Counted from the first letter of the stretch, positions 14,872 to 23,186 are shown. The stretch is DNA of 24,908 nucleotides from Candidatus Nitrosopumilus sp. (GCA_029864805.1 JAOTSS010000025.1:1-24908); one strand, 5' to 3'. The notes: a model not told the origin generated them from the letters alone. Program-made: numbers and translations.

Positions 14872-14894
14872 TTTTTCACTTTTAAGATTTTTTT
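14872..14894 (+). terminator. Oligo-T terminator after the RGTGSRK gene
   Basis: A run of T tracts (TTTTT, TTTT, TTTTTTT) begins 8 nt after the stop codon, in the 40-nt gap before the convergent transaldolase gene. Archaeal transcription ends at such T-rich stretches. No hairpin is evident. Confidence 0.45.
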
Positions 14895-14903
14895 AGATTA
14901 CTG

Positions 14904-15569
14904 TCAGATTTTAATGTCAGGATTTCCAGCTTTGAGTTTTTCCCAATCTGAAAGAAAGTTCTCCAAACCAATTTTTGTCAATGGGTGCTGTAACATCTTA
15001 TCTAACACTGCAGGAGGCAAGGTTACTACATCTGCCCCAATTTTTGCAGCATCTACTACATGTACTGGATGACGTACGCTTGCAACAAGAATCTGAGTTT
15101 TAAAAATATAATTAGAAAAGATTTCTTTAATTTCTTTAATCAAATGCATGCCATCCTGACCAACATCATCTAATCTCCCAATGAACGGACTAACATATTT
15201 TGCACCAGATTTAGCTGCAAGTAAAGCCTGATTTGCAGAAAAAATCAACGTAACATTAACAGGAATTCCTTCAGATGAAAGTGATTTACATGCTTTTAGT
15301 CCATCAGGAGTCATTGGAACTTTAACTACAACATTGTTCCCATATTCACGAAGTCGTTTACCTTCTTCAATCATTCCAGAATACTCAGTACTGACAACTT
15401 CTAAACTCACATCGCCCTTGATGATTTTTGTAATTTCTCCCATTGCATCCTTTGGATTTCCACCTTCCTTTGACATTAAAGATGGATTTGTGGTGATTCC
15501 ATCTAGCAATCCCATGTCATTGAATTTTTTAATTGAATTTAGATTAGCAGTATCAAGAAAAATCTTCAT
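14904..15569 (-). CDS. tal: Transaldolase, small (TalC/fructose-6-P aldolase-like) type
   Basis: A 221-aa TIM-barrel enzyme of the small transaldolase subfamily, which transfers a dihydroxyacetone unit in the non-oxidative pentose phosphate pathway. Motifs are FLDTANLNSIKKF (4-16), DGITTNPSL (23-31), the Schiff-base lysine K83 in VVVKVPMTPDGLKA, NVTLIFSANQALLAAKSGAKYVSPFIGRLDD, and DVVTLPP near the C-terminus. Fructose-6-phosphate aldolases share this fold, but placement directly after transketolase genes favours transaldolase. The start overlaps the upstream stop by 4 nt (ATGA), so it is the third gene of the operon. Confidence 0.92.
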   Translation of the reverse strand: MKIFLDTANLNSIKKFNDMGLLDGITTNPSLMSKEGGNPKDAMGEITKIIKGDVSLEVVSTEYSGMIEEGKRLREYGNNVVVKVPMTPDGLKACKSLSSEGIPVNVTLIFSANQALLAAKSGAKYVSPFIGRLDDVGQDGMHLIKEIKEIFSNYIFKTQILVASVRHPVHVVDAAKIGADVVTLPPAVLDKMLQHPLTKIGLENFLSDWEKLKAGNPDIKI

Positions 15570-16540
15570 AATTTTTTGCTCCTAATTTCTTTGACTTGTT
15601 TTGTTATATTAAAAGATGTTATTCCATGTTTTTCCAAGAGTAAAGGAACCTCATTATCTCTGGCAGATTCCCCAAACATATCTTGGACACCAATTCTCTT
15701 TATAGGAACGGAGTAGGATTCAGAAACAGATTCAGCAACAGCCGAACCCACTCCGCCAACAATATTGTGTTCTTCAGTAGTTACAATACAACCGGTTTCT
15801 CGTGCAGCTTTTTCTAATAAATCATTATCAATTGGTTTTATTGAAAACATATCCAAAACTCTACAGGAGATGCCTTCCTGTTGCAACGAGTCAGCTGCCT
15901 CTAAAGCCATTTGGACTGTGATCCCACAAGATACAATTGTACAGTCACAACCATCTCTTAGGGTTATACCTTTACCAATTTGGAAATCTTGAGATTCTGA
16001 ATGAATTAATGGAGTTTTAGATCTTGCCATTCTCATGTAAAATGGACCATATTCTTTTGCCATTAATCGAGTTAGTTTGGAAACTGCTACAGTGTCAGAT
16101 GGAATAAAAACCCTGAAATTTGGGATCACTCTCATTATTGCAATATCTTCTATTTGTTGATGAGAACCGCCATCAGGTCCAACAGATAGACCGCCATGTG
16201 ATGAAACTAATTTTACATTTAGGCCCTTTTTACCTGATGGAGAAGGATATGCAATGTTATTTCGAATTTGATCAACTGCCCTTCCTGGTAAAAATATTGC
16301 ATAAGTACTAGCAAACGGAATTTTTCCAGATACAGCTAATCCGGCAGAAATTGTAACAAGATTTGCTTCAGCAATGCCTACATTAAAAAATCTATTAGGG
16401 AATTCTTTTCCAAAAGCAGAAGTTTTTAATGAATTAGATGTGTCTGCACCTAAAACAACAACATTTAGATTTTCTTTTCCAACTTGAATCAGAGATTTTG
16501 AATATTCTGAACGCATGTCAGTCATAATTAATTCGTTCAA
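15566..16540 (-). CDS. Transketolase C-terminal subunit (pyrimidine and C-terminal domains)
   Basis: Second half of a split transketolase, 324 aa. It contains the pyrimidine-binding domain with GADTSNS, RFFNVGIAEANLVTISAGLA (catalytic Glu58) and ASTYAIFLPGRAVDQIRN, the HGGLSVGPDGGSHQQIEDIAIMR region, and a C-terminal domain with TIVSCGITVQMALEAA and TTEEHNIVGGVGSA. It pairs with the TPP-binding half encoded immediately upstream to interconvert pentose, triose and hexose phosphates. DXS and pyruvate dehydrogenase beta subunits are related, but the pathway context supports transketolase. Overlaps of 4 nt at both ends show tight coupling. Confidence 0.92.
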   Translation of the reverse strand: MNELIMTDMRSEYSKSLIQVGKENLNVVVLGADTSNSLKTSAFGKEFPNRFFNVGIAEANLVTISAGLAVSGKIPFASTYAIFLPGRAVDQIRNNIAYPSPSGKKGLNVKLVSSHGGLSVGPDGGSHQQIEDIAIMRVIPNFRVFIPSDTVAVSKLTRLMAKEYGPFYMRMARSKTPLIHSESQDFQIGKGITLRDGCDCTIVSCGITVQMALEAADSLQQEGISCRVLDMFSIKPIDNDLLEKAARETGCIVTTEEHNIVGGVGSAVAESVSESYSVPIKRIGVQDMFGESARDNEVPLLLEKHGITSFNITKQVKEIRSKKL

Positions 16541-18204
16541 ATGTATTCTGCCTCTTGCGCAATTTTTTTAATTTGTTCTTGTTTTTCACCTACAACATGT
16601 AGACTAATCCATTTGTTTACCAAATCGGTTCCGCCAATCTCTTGAGCTTTATCAAGTAAAATACGTCTCCTAGATTTTAAAACCGCATCTCTGAAATCCC
16701 TAATAGCTGTTCGAATATTTTGCTGTCCAATAAGAGCACTACCTCCAACAAAGACTCTTGCGCCATCAGCAAATATGGAGCCAATATTTTCTAGATTTAC
16801 CCCACCGTCAGCCTCAATATAACCTGAAAAACGGTGCTCTTTTAGGATAGAATTTAATCGTGTCATCTTTGCGTGTGTTCCTTCAATGTATTTTTGGCCA
16901 GACTTTCCAGGCACTACAGACATTACAGTAAGTTGATCAATAGTGGGTAAGAATTTGTAAGACCACTCAGGTAATTCAGTATCTGGATTTATTGCAAATC
17001 CAACACTAACTTGATTTTGTTTGAGTAAGTCATGAATTTCTCCAAAACTTGATTCATTAGTTACTTCAGCATGAACTGTAATAATATCACTACCTGCATC
17101 AATGTAATTCCTAACATGTTTTACAGGTTCGTTGATCATCAGGTGTGAATCAAATGGAATTATAGTTAGAGATCTTAGTTCTTTAATTTTAGTATGATCA
17201 AAAGTTTTGTTTGGAACAAATTTGCCATCCATTACGTCAAGATGAATGTAATTAGATCTGCCAGAGATACATCTTTTAATTTCATTTTCTAGATGAGTCA
17301 TATCTCCCGCAATAATGGATGGAGCAATCATAAATTGTGAATCCAATTCAAGATTAATTATTGGAACCACATCTGAGTCAGGAGATTTTCCATGCCATTC
17401 AGGATTATCCTCCATATGTTCTATAGATTTTCCCTTAACTGTTCTGGATATGATCATAGTAGGTACTCCTTTTGTTGCATTTGCTTTTGTAATGGCTGCA
17501 TCAATTTGTTCAACTCTATGCCCAGCAATTTCAATGACATTCCAACCAAAGGATCTCCATTTATCACCTGTTTTCCAACGAGATGCATCTTTCCACATTT
17601 CAGAAATATCATCACCTTCTAATTTTTCATCCAACGGCATTACTTGTTCAGTATAGGAATCTTGTTGAATGAAGTTCCTATCAAGAAAAACAGTAAGATT
17701 GTCGACCTTGTATTTTGCAGCAGTCATTGCTGCCTCCCAAATTTGACCCTCGTCTGATTCGCCATCACCAATTATTGTATAAACACGATAGTCTTTAGAA
17801 TCAAGTTTTGCAGCAAGTGCAATTCCAATAGAGTAAGATAATCCGGTACCTAAAGAACCTCCACAAAATTCAACGCCAGGGCATTTTAGATCAGGATGTC
17901 CCTGCAATCTACTACCAAATTTTCTTAGAGTATCAAGTTCAGATTCTGGAAAATATCCCGCAACTGCCATATTTGAAAACAAACCAGGTGCAGCATGACC
18001 TTTAGAAAGAACCAAACGATCTCGATCTTCCCATTGTGGGTTTTGAGGATCAAATTTTAGATGTTTGTTAAATAAACATCCTAAAATTTCTGCCATAGAG
18101 AAAGAACCACCAGGATGTCCAGAACCAGCAAGTGCAGTTGCTTTTATCACTAACTTTCGGGCTCTAAGAATATTTTTCTTAATTTCATAGTAATTAAGGC
18201 CCAT
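16537..18204 (-). CDS. Transketolase N-terminal subunit fused to ribulose-phosphate 3-epimerase
   Basis: A 555-aa fusion. Residues 1-285 are the TPP-binding half of transketolase: GSGHPGGSFS (27-36), LSKGHAAPG, GSLGTGLSYSIG, and the thiamine site GDGESDEGQIWEA starting at 147. Residues 292-510 are ribulose-phosphate 3-epimerase: MIAPSIIAGD, the metal-site H321/D323 in YIHLDVMDGKFVPN, H354 in DSHLM, TVHAE, and D466 in ADGGVN. Residues 511-555 are a basic helical tail I cannot assign. Both active sites look complete. Epimerase makes xylulose 5-phosphate, the transketolase donor, so fusion links consecutive steps. It heads the operon with the C-half and transaldolase. A minus-strand TATA-like stretch near 18219-18237 precedes the ATG. 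Codon use is uniform across the junction, so I see no recent insertion. Confidence 0.92.
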   Translation of the reverse strand: MGLNYYEIKKNILRARKLVIKATALAGSGHPGGSFSMAEILGCLFNKHLKFDPQNPQWEDRDRLVLSKGHAAPGLFSNMAVAGYFPESELDTLRKFGSRLQGHPDLKCPGVEFCGGSLGTGLSYSIGIALAAKLDSKDYRVYTIIGDGESDEGQIWEAAMTAAKYKVDNLTVFLDRNFIQQDSYTEQVMPLDEKLEGDDISEMWKDASRWKTGDKWRSFGWNVIEIAGHRVEQIDAAITKANATKGVPTMIISRTVKGKSIEHMEDNPEWHGKSPDSDVVPIINLELDSQFMIAPSIIAGDMTHLENEIKRCISGRSNYIHLDVMDGKFVPNKTFDHTKIKELRSLTIIPFDSHLMINEPVKHVRNYIDAGSDIITVHAEVTNESSFGEIHDLLKQNQVSVGFAINPDTELPEWSYKFLPTIDQLTVMSVVPGKSGQKYIEGTHAKMTRLNSILKEHRFSGYIEADGGVNLENIGSIFADGARVFVGGSALIGQQNIRTAIRDFRDAVLKSRRRILLDKAQEIGGTDLVNKWISLHVVGEKQEQIKKIAQEAEYI

Positions 18205-18251
18205 CTCGAACGTTTTCTTTTTAAATTGAATAAAAATCTACTTCTGTAAAA

Positions 18252-18259
18252 TTTTAATT
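18252..18259 (+). promoter_or_regulatory. TATA-like box of the DCC-type thiol protein gene
   Basis: TTTTAATT is centred 25-26 nt before the ATG at 18281, predicting a leaderless transcript. The 76-nt gap also has to hold the promoter of the divergent transketolase operon. Confidence 0.4.
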
Positions 18260-18280
18260 TGATCGGGATTATCTAATTAT

Positions 18281-18658
18281 ATGGAAATTAAAGAAAACAT
18301 ACCAATAGCCATTTTTGATAATCAATGTTATTTGTGTGTAAAATTTGCAAAAGTTATTGAATTTTTTGCAAGAGGGAAAATTACAATAGTAGGTCATTAT
18401 TCAGATTTTGGAAAAAAGATAAGAGATGATATTTTAGATGAGTCTGCATTGGAAATGTTTTGGTTTATTGATACAAAAAGAGCGTATGGTGGAAGAGCAG
18501 CATTAGTACCATTATTCAAATCATTTTTTTCTAAAAGAACAAAGAAAATTATTTCTAGTAAAATTGACGATAATTGTGAACAGGACTGCAAAACGGTCAA
18601 GGCAGTTTTTATCAGATCATCTAGTTTGCTAACTAATAGCAAAAAAATTGATTTCTAG
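18281..18658 (+). CDS. DCC/DUF393-like thiol-disulfide protein
   Basis: A 125-aa cytoplasmic protein with a thioredoxin-like N-terminus: a strand (IPIAIFD), then D13-x2-C16-x2-C19 (DNQCYLC), the pattern of the DCC (DUF393) family, and a helix (VKFAKVIEFFARG). The motif Y-G-G-R-A-A-L near 70 matches the G-x-x-A position of the family. Two more cysteines near the C-terminus (CEQDC) could form a second redox pair. The usual family motif is DGxCxLC; the Gly is Asn here. A role in thiol-disulfide exchange is inferred; substrates unknown. It is followed 36 nt later by pepA on the same strand. Confidence 0.65.
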   Translation: MEIKENIPIAIFDNQCYLCVKFAKVIEFFARGKITIVGHYSDFGKKIRDDILDESALEMFWFIDTKRAYGGRAALVPLFKSFFSKRTKKIISSKIDDNCEQDCKTVKAVFIRSSSLLTNSKKIDF

Positions 18659-18694
18659 TAAATCTAAATAATACTTAAAAAACTATCAATTACA

Positions 18695-20167
18695 ATGAAA
18701 ATAAGTACTGAAAGTTCTATAAAAAAGAAAACAGAACTTCTTTGTGGATTCGTCTTAGAAAATTCAAACCAAGTCTTAGGATTAACCAAAATTGATAAAA
18801 AAACAGCGTTGTCAATTAATCAATCTCTAAAAGATATGGATGGAAAGTTGGGAAAATTGAGCCTAATCCCAACTCCAGGAGACAAATATACAAACAGAAT
18901 TCTTCTTGCAGGATTAGGAAAAAAAGAAAGTATAACGAACGATACCATACGATATGTTTCAGGGAAAATTGCACAAAAAGCACGAGAATTAAAGTTGAAA
19001 GAATTTTCAATAATTTCTCCTCCAAGTTTTTTTAATGAATCAATTTCGTCGATTTCTCAGATTGTGGAAGGATCCAAAATGGCCCTATACAAATTTGATA
19101 AATTCAAGGTAGAAAAATCAGAGAAGAACCCAGATCTCACCATTATTGTTTCTAAATCAAATAACATTTCAAAGGCCATTAGAACTTCTGAAATTATTGC
19201 GGATGGCGTGATTTTTGCAAAAAGTATTGCAAATTTACCTCCAAACGAATGTACTCCAACTACTTTAGCAAATTTTGCAAAAATGATTTCAAAAAAGAAT
19301 AAAATGAAATGCCATGTAATTTCAAAATTTGAATTAAAAAAGAAAGGTTTTGGTGGAATTTCAGCAGTAGGACAAGGAAGTAAAAATGAGCCTAAACTAA
19401 TTGTTTTAGAACACAGTAATGGACCAAGAAATGAAAAACCCATTGTACTAGTTGGCAAAGCTGTGACATTTGACACAGGAGGGATTTCATTGAAACCTGG
19501 AGATAAAATGGATGAAATGAAATTTGATAAATGTGGTGGGTGTACAGTTCTAGGAATAATGAAAGCAGTTTCAGAATTAAAATTACCAATAAATGTCGTA
19601 GGAATTATTCCTTCAGTAGAAAATATGCCCAGTGGAGAATCATACAGACCTGGAGACATCATAAAATTGTATGGTGGAAGTACTGCAGAGATATTGAATA
19701 CGGATGCAGAAGGCAGATTGATTTTAGCTGATGCGTTATCATATGGGGAGAGACAATATTCACCAAAGGCAATAATTGATTTTGCAACTCTTACAGGTGC
19801 ATGTATTGTAGCATTAGGAACAAATGTTGCAGCAATAATATCAAACAATGAAAAGATAACAAAGAAGATCAATGATGCATCTAAGAATACAAGTGAGGAT
19901 GTTTGGGAACTTCCACTCAATCAAGACTACATGGATATGATAAAGTCAGAGGTTGCGGATATGAAAAATGTAGGCATAGGAAGAGCTGCAGGAACTATCA
20001 CGGCTGCAGCATTTTTGAGAAATGCAGTTAACGATACACCGTGGATCCACTTTGACATTGCAGGGGTGGCATGGACTCAGGCAGCAACTAAAGAAAAACC
20101 ATACAACCCAAAAGGAGCAACAGGTTTTGGTGTAAGATTAATTTTAGATTATTTACAAAAATTGTAG
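18695..20167 (+). CDS. pepA: Leucyl aminopeptidase (M17 family)
   Basis: A 490-aa cytosolic metallo-aminopeptidase that removes N-terminal residues from peptides, normally as a hexamer with two metals. The C-terminal catalytic domain has VGKAVTFDTGG (metal ligands K255, D260; catalytic K267 in SLKPG), MKFDKCGG (D278), and the signature NTDAEGRL (D337, E339, R341). A variable N-terminal domain occupies about 1-160. The family usually has CGAA or similar after MKFDM; KCGGC here is a mild deviation away from the metal ligands. An A/T-rich box near 18669-18680 may be the promoter. Confidence 0.94.
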   Translation: MKISTESSIKKKTELLCGFVLENSNQVLGLTKIDKKTALSINQSLKDMDGKLGKLSLIPTPGDKYTNRILLAGLGKKESITNDTIRYVSGKIAQKARELKLKEFSIISPPSFFNESISSISQIVEGSKMALYKFDKFKVEKSEKNPDLTIIVSKSNNISKAIRTSEIIADGVIFAKSIANLPPNECTPTTLANFAKMISKKNKMKCHVISKFELKKKGFGGISAVGQGSKNEPKLIVLEHSNGPRNEKPIVLVGKAVTFDTGGISLKPGDKMDEMKFDKCGGCTVLGIMKAVSELKLPINVVGIIPSVENMPSGESYRPGDIIKLYGGSTAEILNTDAEGRLILADALSYGERQYSPKAIIDFATLTGACIVALGTNVAAIISNNEKITKKINDASKNTSEDVWELPLNQDYMDMIKSEVADMKNVGIGRAAGTITAAAFLRNAVNDTPWIHFDIAGVAWTQAATKEKPYNPKGATGFGVRLILDYLQKL

Positions 20168-20169
20168 AA

Positions 20170-20298
20170 TCAGTATCCTCTACTATTTCTATCAGGTATG
20201 CCTACATTTGGATTCCTAAAACCATGTTTTTCCATCATATGATTTAAAAATCGAATATCATCTGAAAAAGATTCACCACACACGGTACAATTTGTCAT
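20170..20298 (-). CDS. 42-residue C2H2 zinc-finger mini-protein
   Basis: A short frame, ATG to TGA, encoding one classical zinc finger: C4-x2-C7-x12-H20-x4-H25 (CTVCGESFSDDIRFLNHMME then KH), with F11 and L18 in the usual hydrophobic-core positions. A polar tail (NPNVGIPDRNSRGY) follows. Composition and codons are typical of real genes here. A TATA-like stretch (CTTTTAATA on the minus strand, about 20327-20335) lies some 34 nt upstream, giving a leader of about 8 nt with a GTGAT element. It begins 58 nt downstream of the 5S rRNA 3' end on the same strand and converges with pepA. Single-finger archaeal proteins are plausible DNA-, RNA- or protein-binding factors; the target is unknown. Confidence 0.68.
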   Translation of the reverse strand: MTNCTVCGESFSDDIRFLNHMMEKHGFRNPNVGIPDRNSRGY

Positions 20299-20356
20299 AG
20301 AAATCACATCATTCCAGATAATTGGATATTAAAAGATTGATTGTAAATTAGAAAAT

Positions 20357-20469
20357 GCCAGCACTGTTGCTTCCCAAAGGCTCTCGCATTTTAGTAGCAC
20401 AACAGCGACGTCAGGTTTGACTTCCAAGTTCGGAATGGGGTTGGGTCGCACCCTAACGCTATGGCCGGC
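20357..20469 (-). rRNA. rrf: 5S ribosomal RNA
   Basis: Read on the minus strand, the sequence has the conserved 5S core CCATTCCGAACTTGGAAGTC and the region TGCGACCCAACCCC. The ends pair in helix I: GCCGGC at the 5' end with GCTGGC at the 3' end. About 113 nt by this pairing; the true ends could differ by a few bases. It is separate from 16S and 23S genes, as is usual in thaumarchaea. A TATA-like GTTAATAG on the minus strand near 20494-20502 would sit about 27 nt upstream. It is divergent from the ABCE1 gene. Confidence 0.93.
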
Positions 20470-20535
20470 TTAAAAAATAGTGTTAAATTCTCATCTATTA
20501 ACGTAACGCCAGATTTCAAATATGCTCAAAATAGG

Positions 20536-20541
20536 TATAAA
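20536..20541 (+). promoter_or_regulatory. TATA box of the ABCE1 gene
   Basis: TATAAA centred 27-28 nt upstream of the ATG at 20566. This supports a leaderless mRNA beginning at that ATG, and makes the in-frame ATG at 20461, inside the 5S gene, unlikely to be used. Confidence 0.6.
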
Positions 20542-20565
20542 GCAAAGAAAATACGGGATTACAAC

Positions 20566-22353
20566 ATGACTCACAGGGTAGCCGTTTTAGATCAAGACTT
20601 ATGTCAACCAAAAAAATGCGGTTTGGAGTGCATAAAATACTGTCCAGTCAACAAATCAGGAGCAGAATGTATTGTTCTAAATGAAGAATCAAAGAAAGCC
20701 CAGATAGATGAAGATATTTGTAATGGATGTGGAATATGTGTCAAAGTATGCCCCTTTGATGCAATAACCATTGTAAATCTAGCAAGTGAGTTGGCTACGG
20801 ATAAAATACATCAGTATGGAACAAATTCGTTTAGATTATTCAAATTACCTACACCAAAAAAAGGTGAAGTTGTTGGACTATTAGGAAGAAACGGTATGGG
20901 GAAAAGTACTGTAGTAAATATCTTATCAGGGAATTTAAAACCAAATCTTGGAAGATATGAAAATCCACCAGAGTGGAATGAAATTTTAAAACACTATAGT
21001 GGAACTGAACTTAAACAACATTTTGAAAAAATTGAACAAAAGCAAATTCGTGCATCAATAAAACCACAACAGGTTCATCATATCTCACAAGCGTTTGACG
21101 GAACAGGAAAAGAACTTCTTGACAAATATGATGAAAGAGGAGTTTCTAGAGAATTAATCAAAGAATTAGGATTAGAAAATTCTATGGAACAGAGTTTAAA
21201 AGAATTAAGCGGAGGAGAGTTACAAAGAATTGCAGTTGCTGCGGCTGCATCAAAAGAGTCAGAATTTTATTTCTTTGATGAACCATCATCATATAATGAT
21301 GTTTTTCAAAGAACAGGTGTTGCTCGCGTAATTCAGAACTTGGTAAAAATTGGAAAAAGTGTGATGGTCGTAGAACATGATCTAACATTACTTGACTTTC
21401 TTAGTGATTATATCGAAGTTCTATATGGTGAACCTGGGGCGTATGGAATTGTTTCAACTATACTATCTACAAAAATTGGAATCAACGTTTTTCTTGAGGG
21501 TTACTTGCCAAATGAAAATGTTAGATTTAGAGATAAGAAATTTTCTTTTGATGTATCGTCATCTACTACAGACATTTTTGAAGAAGGAAGTACAATTGTT
21601 ACATACCCAAAATTAGTAAAAAAATATCCGACATTCTCAGTAACAATTGAAGCAGGAGAAGTAAGAAAAGGCGAAGTTCTAGGCATAATGGGAGCAAATG
21701 CTCTTGGAAAAACAACTATGATGAAAATGATTGCGGGAGTTGAAAATCCAGATTCAGGTAATATTAATAAAAAAATCAAGATTGCATACAAACCTCAATA
21801 TCTTCAAAATGATATTGATGTGGAAGTCATATCAGTGTTAGATAAAGCAAATGGGAATCCTGTAGAAGGAAGTATGGAAGAAGAACAAATACTTGAACCA
21901 TTAAAAATTAAAAAACTATACAACAAATCTGTCAAAAATCTTTCTGGAGGGGAATTACAAAAAGTTGCAGTTGCATCATGTTTATTACAAAAAGTAGATT
22001 TGTATGCATTAGATGAACCATCAGCATTTTTAGATGTAGAAGACAGAATTGCAGTCGCAAAATTTATTCAGAAATTTGTCCGTTCTTTTGGAAAATCAGC
22101 AATAATTATTGATCATGATTTGCAGTTGATGGATTTGATTTCAGATTCAATAGTAATTTTTGAGGGAGAGTCAGGAGTTGCGGGAAGAGCTACGACTCCA
22201 ATGCGAAAGGCTGAAGCAATGAATAGGTTTCTAAAATCCCTTGACATGTCATTTAGAAGAGATGAAAGGAGTCTCAGACCTCGAGTAAACAAACTAGAAA
22301 GTAGATTAGATAAAGATCAGAAAACATCAGGAAATTTCTATTACAAGCATTGA
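20566..22353 (+). CDS. ABCE1/Rli1 ribosome-recycling ATPase
   Basis: Splits ribosomes into subunits after termination, using two ABC ATPase domains and two [4Fe-4S] clusters. From the start I chose, it has 595 aa. All eight cluster cysteines are present (C13, C18, C22, C26, C52, C55, C58, C62). The first Walker A is GRNGMGKST (107-115) and the second is GANALGKTT; both halves have LSGGELQ signatures and DEPS Walker B motifs. The family N-terminus (MxxRVAVLDxDLC) starts at ATG 20566. A longer frame begins at 20461, but that ATG is inside the 5S rRNA and the TATA box lies after it. The downstream methyltransferase gene overlaps its stop. Confidence 0.95.
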   Translation: MTHRVAVLDQDLCQPKKCGLECIKYCPVNKSGAECIVLNEESKKAQIDEDICNGCGICVKVCPFDAITIVNLASELATDKIHQYGTNSFRLFKLPTPKKGEVVGLLGRNGMGKSTVVNILSGNLKPNLGRYENPPEWNEILKHYSGTELKQHFEKIEQKQIRASIKPQQVHHISQAFDGTGKELLDKYDERGVSRELIKELGLENSMEQSLKELSGGELQRIAVAAAASKESEFYFFDEPSSYNDVFQRTGVARVIQNLVKIGKSVMVVEHDLTLLDFLSDYIEVLYGEPGAYGIVSTILSTKIGINVFLEGYLPNENVRFRDKKFSFDVSSSTTDIFEEGSTIVTYPKLVKKYPTFSVTIEAGEVRKGEVLGIMGANALGKTTMMKMIAGVENPDSGNINKKIKIAYKPQYLQNDIDVEVISVLDKANGNPVEGSMEEEQILEPLKIKKLYNKSVKNLSGGELQKVAVASCLLQKVDLYALDEPSAFLDVEDRIAVAKFIQKFVRSFGKSAIIIDHDLQLMDLISDSIVIFEGESGVAGRATTPMRKAEAMNRFLKSLDMSFRRDERSLRPRVNKLESRLDKDQKTSGNFYYKH

Positions 22354-23186
22354 CTCGAATGCTAAAAAAAACACTTGCAAGTGTGCTTTCTGAAAAAGAA
22401 AGCGAAGATTTGATTTCAGCATTTGATCAGATCGGGGACATTATCATTGTAAGAATTCCAGATACTTTGTTATCAAAGAAGGAAATCATTGGGAAAACTT
22501 TGCTAAATGAAGTAAAAATTGTCCGAAGTGTATATTATCAAGCATCAGATATAGAAGGAGATTTTCGCACTAGAAATTTAGAGATCATAGCAGGAGAAGA
22601 TAATACTGAGACAGAATACAAAGAATTTGGCTGTAAATTCATAGTAGATGTGGAAAAAGCATTTTTTTCGCCTAGACTTTCAACAGAAAGGGAAAGAATT
22701 GCAAATTTAATTCAAGAAGGAGAAATTGTGACCAATATGTTTGCAGGAGTTGGAATGTTTTCAATAATGTCTGCAAAAAAGAAAAAATGCACTGTATATA
22801 GTTTGGATATCAATCCAGTTGCCTCAAAACTGTGTGAAAAAAATATAGAATTAAACAAACTAGCAGGAAAAATAATATCAATTAACGGGGATGCATCAAA
22901 AATTATCAAAGAAAAATTAGAGAATAAATCAGATAGAACATTGATGTTATTACCAGAAAGATCTGATGAATTTTTAGAATCTGCAATTAACACAACTAAA
23001 AATGGAGGAATAATTCATTATTATTCACATATTCATGCTGATAAAAAATCGGAAGCTGCGAAAATATCAGAAGAACATTACCTTCAAGTCACACCAGTAA
23101 AATCAGAAATTCTAAATTCAAAAATCGTAAGGGCAGTAGGTCCAAGATATTATCAAACGGTAGTTGATGTGAAAATTTCCAAATAG
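22350..23186 (+). CDS. Trm5/Taw2-like tRNA methyl- or aminocarboxypropyl-transferase
   Basis: A 278-aa SAM-dependent enzyme of the Met10+ (Trm5/Tyw2) family, which act at G37 of tRNA or in wyosine formation. Visible are an N-terminal domain of about 95 aa, FFSPRLSTERERI (105-117), the SAM motif NMFAGVGMFS (129-138), YSLDINPVA (150-158), and LMLLPERSDEFLESAI near 198-213. Trm5 proteins usually have an N-L-P motif at that last site; here it reads LLP. I therefore cannot separate Trm5 from Taw2-type enzymes. Start: a TTG (22350) overlaps the ABCE1 stop by 4 nt, or the ATG at 22359 gives 275 aa. It is probably cotranscribed with ABCE1. Confidence 0.82.
   Translation: MTRMLKKTLASVLSEKESEDLISAFDQIGDIIIVRIPDTLLSKKEIIGKTLLNEVKIVRSVYYQASDIEGDFRTRNLEIIAGEDNTETEYKEFGCKFIVDVEKAFFSPRLSTERERIANLIQEGEIVTNMFAGVGMFSIMSAKKKKCTVYSLDINPVASKLCEKNIELNKLAGKIISINGDASKIIKEKLENKSDRTLMLLPERSDEFLESAINTTKNGGIIHYYSHIHADKKSEAAKISEEHYLQVTPVKSEILNSKIVRAVGPRYYQTVVDVKISK

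Noticed and set aside
19057..19920. A 287-codon minus-strand frame opposite pepA
   Set aside because: Long only because the plus-strand gene rarely uses codons that give stops on the other strand; it has no recognisable motif and lies wholly inside a confident gene.
20461..20565. N-terminal 35-codon extension of ABCE1
   Set aside because: Its ATG lies inside the 5S rRNA, the TATA box is downstream of it, and the family N-terminus begins at 20566.
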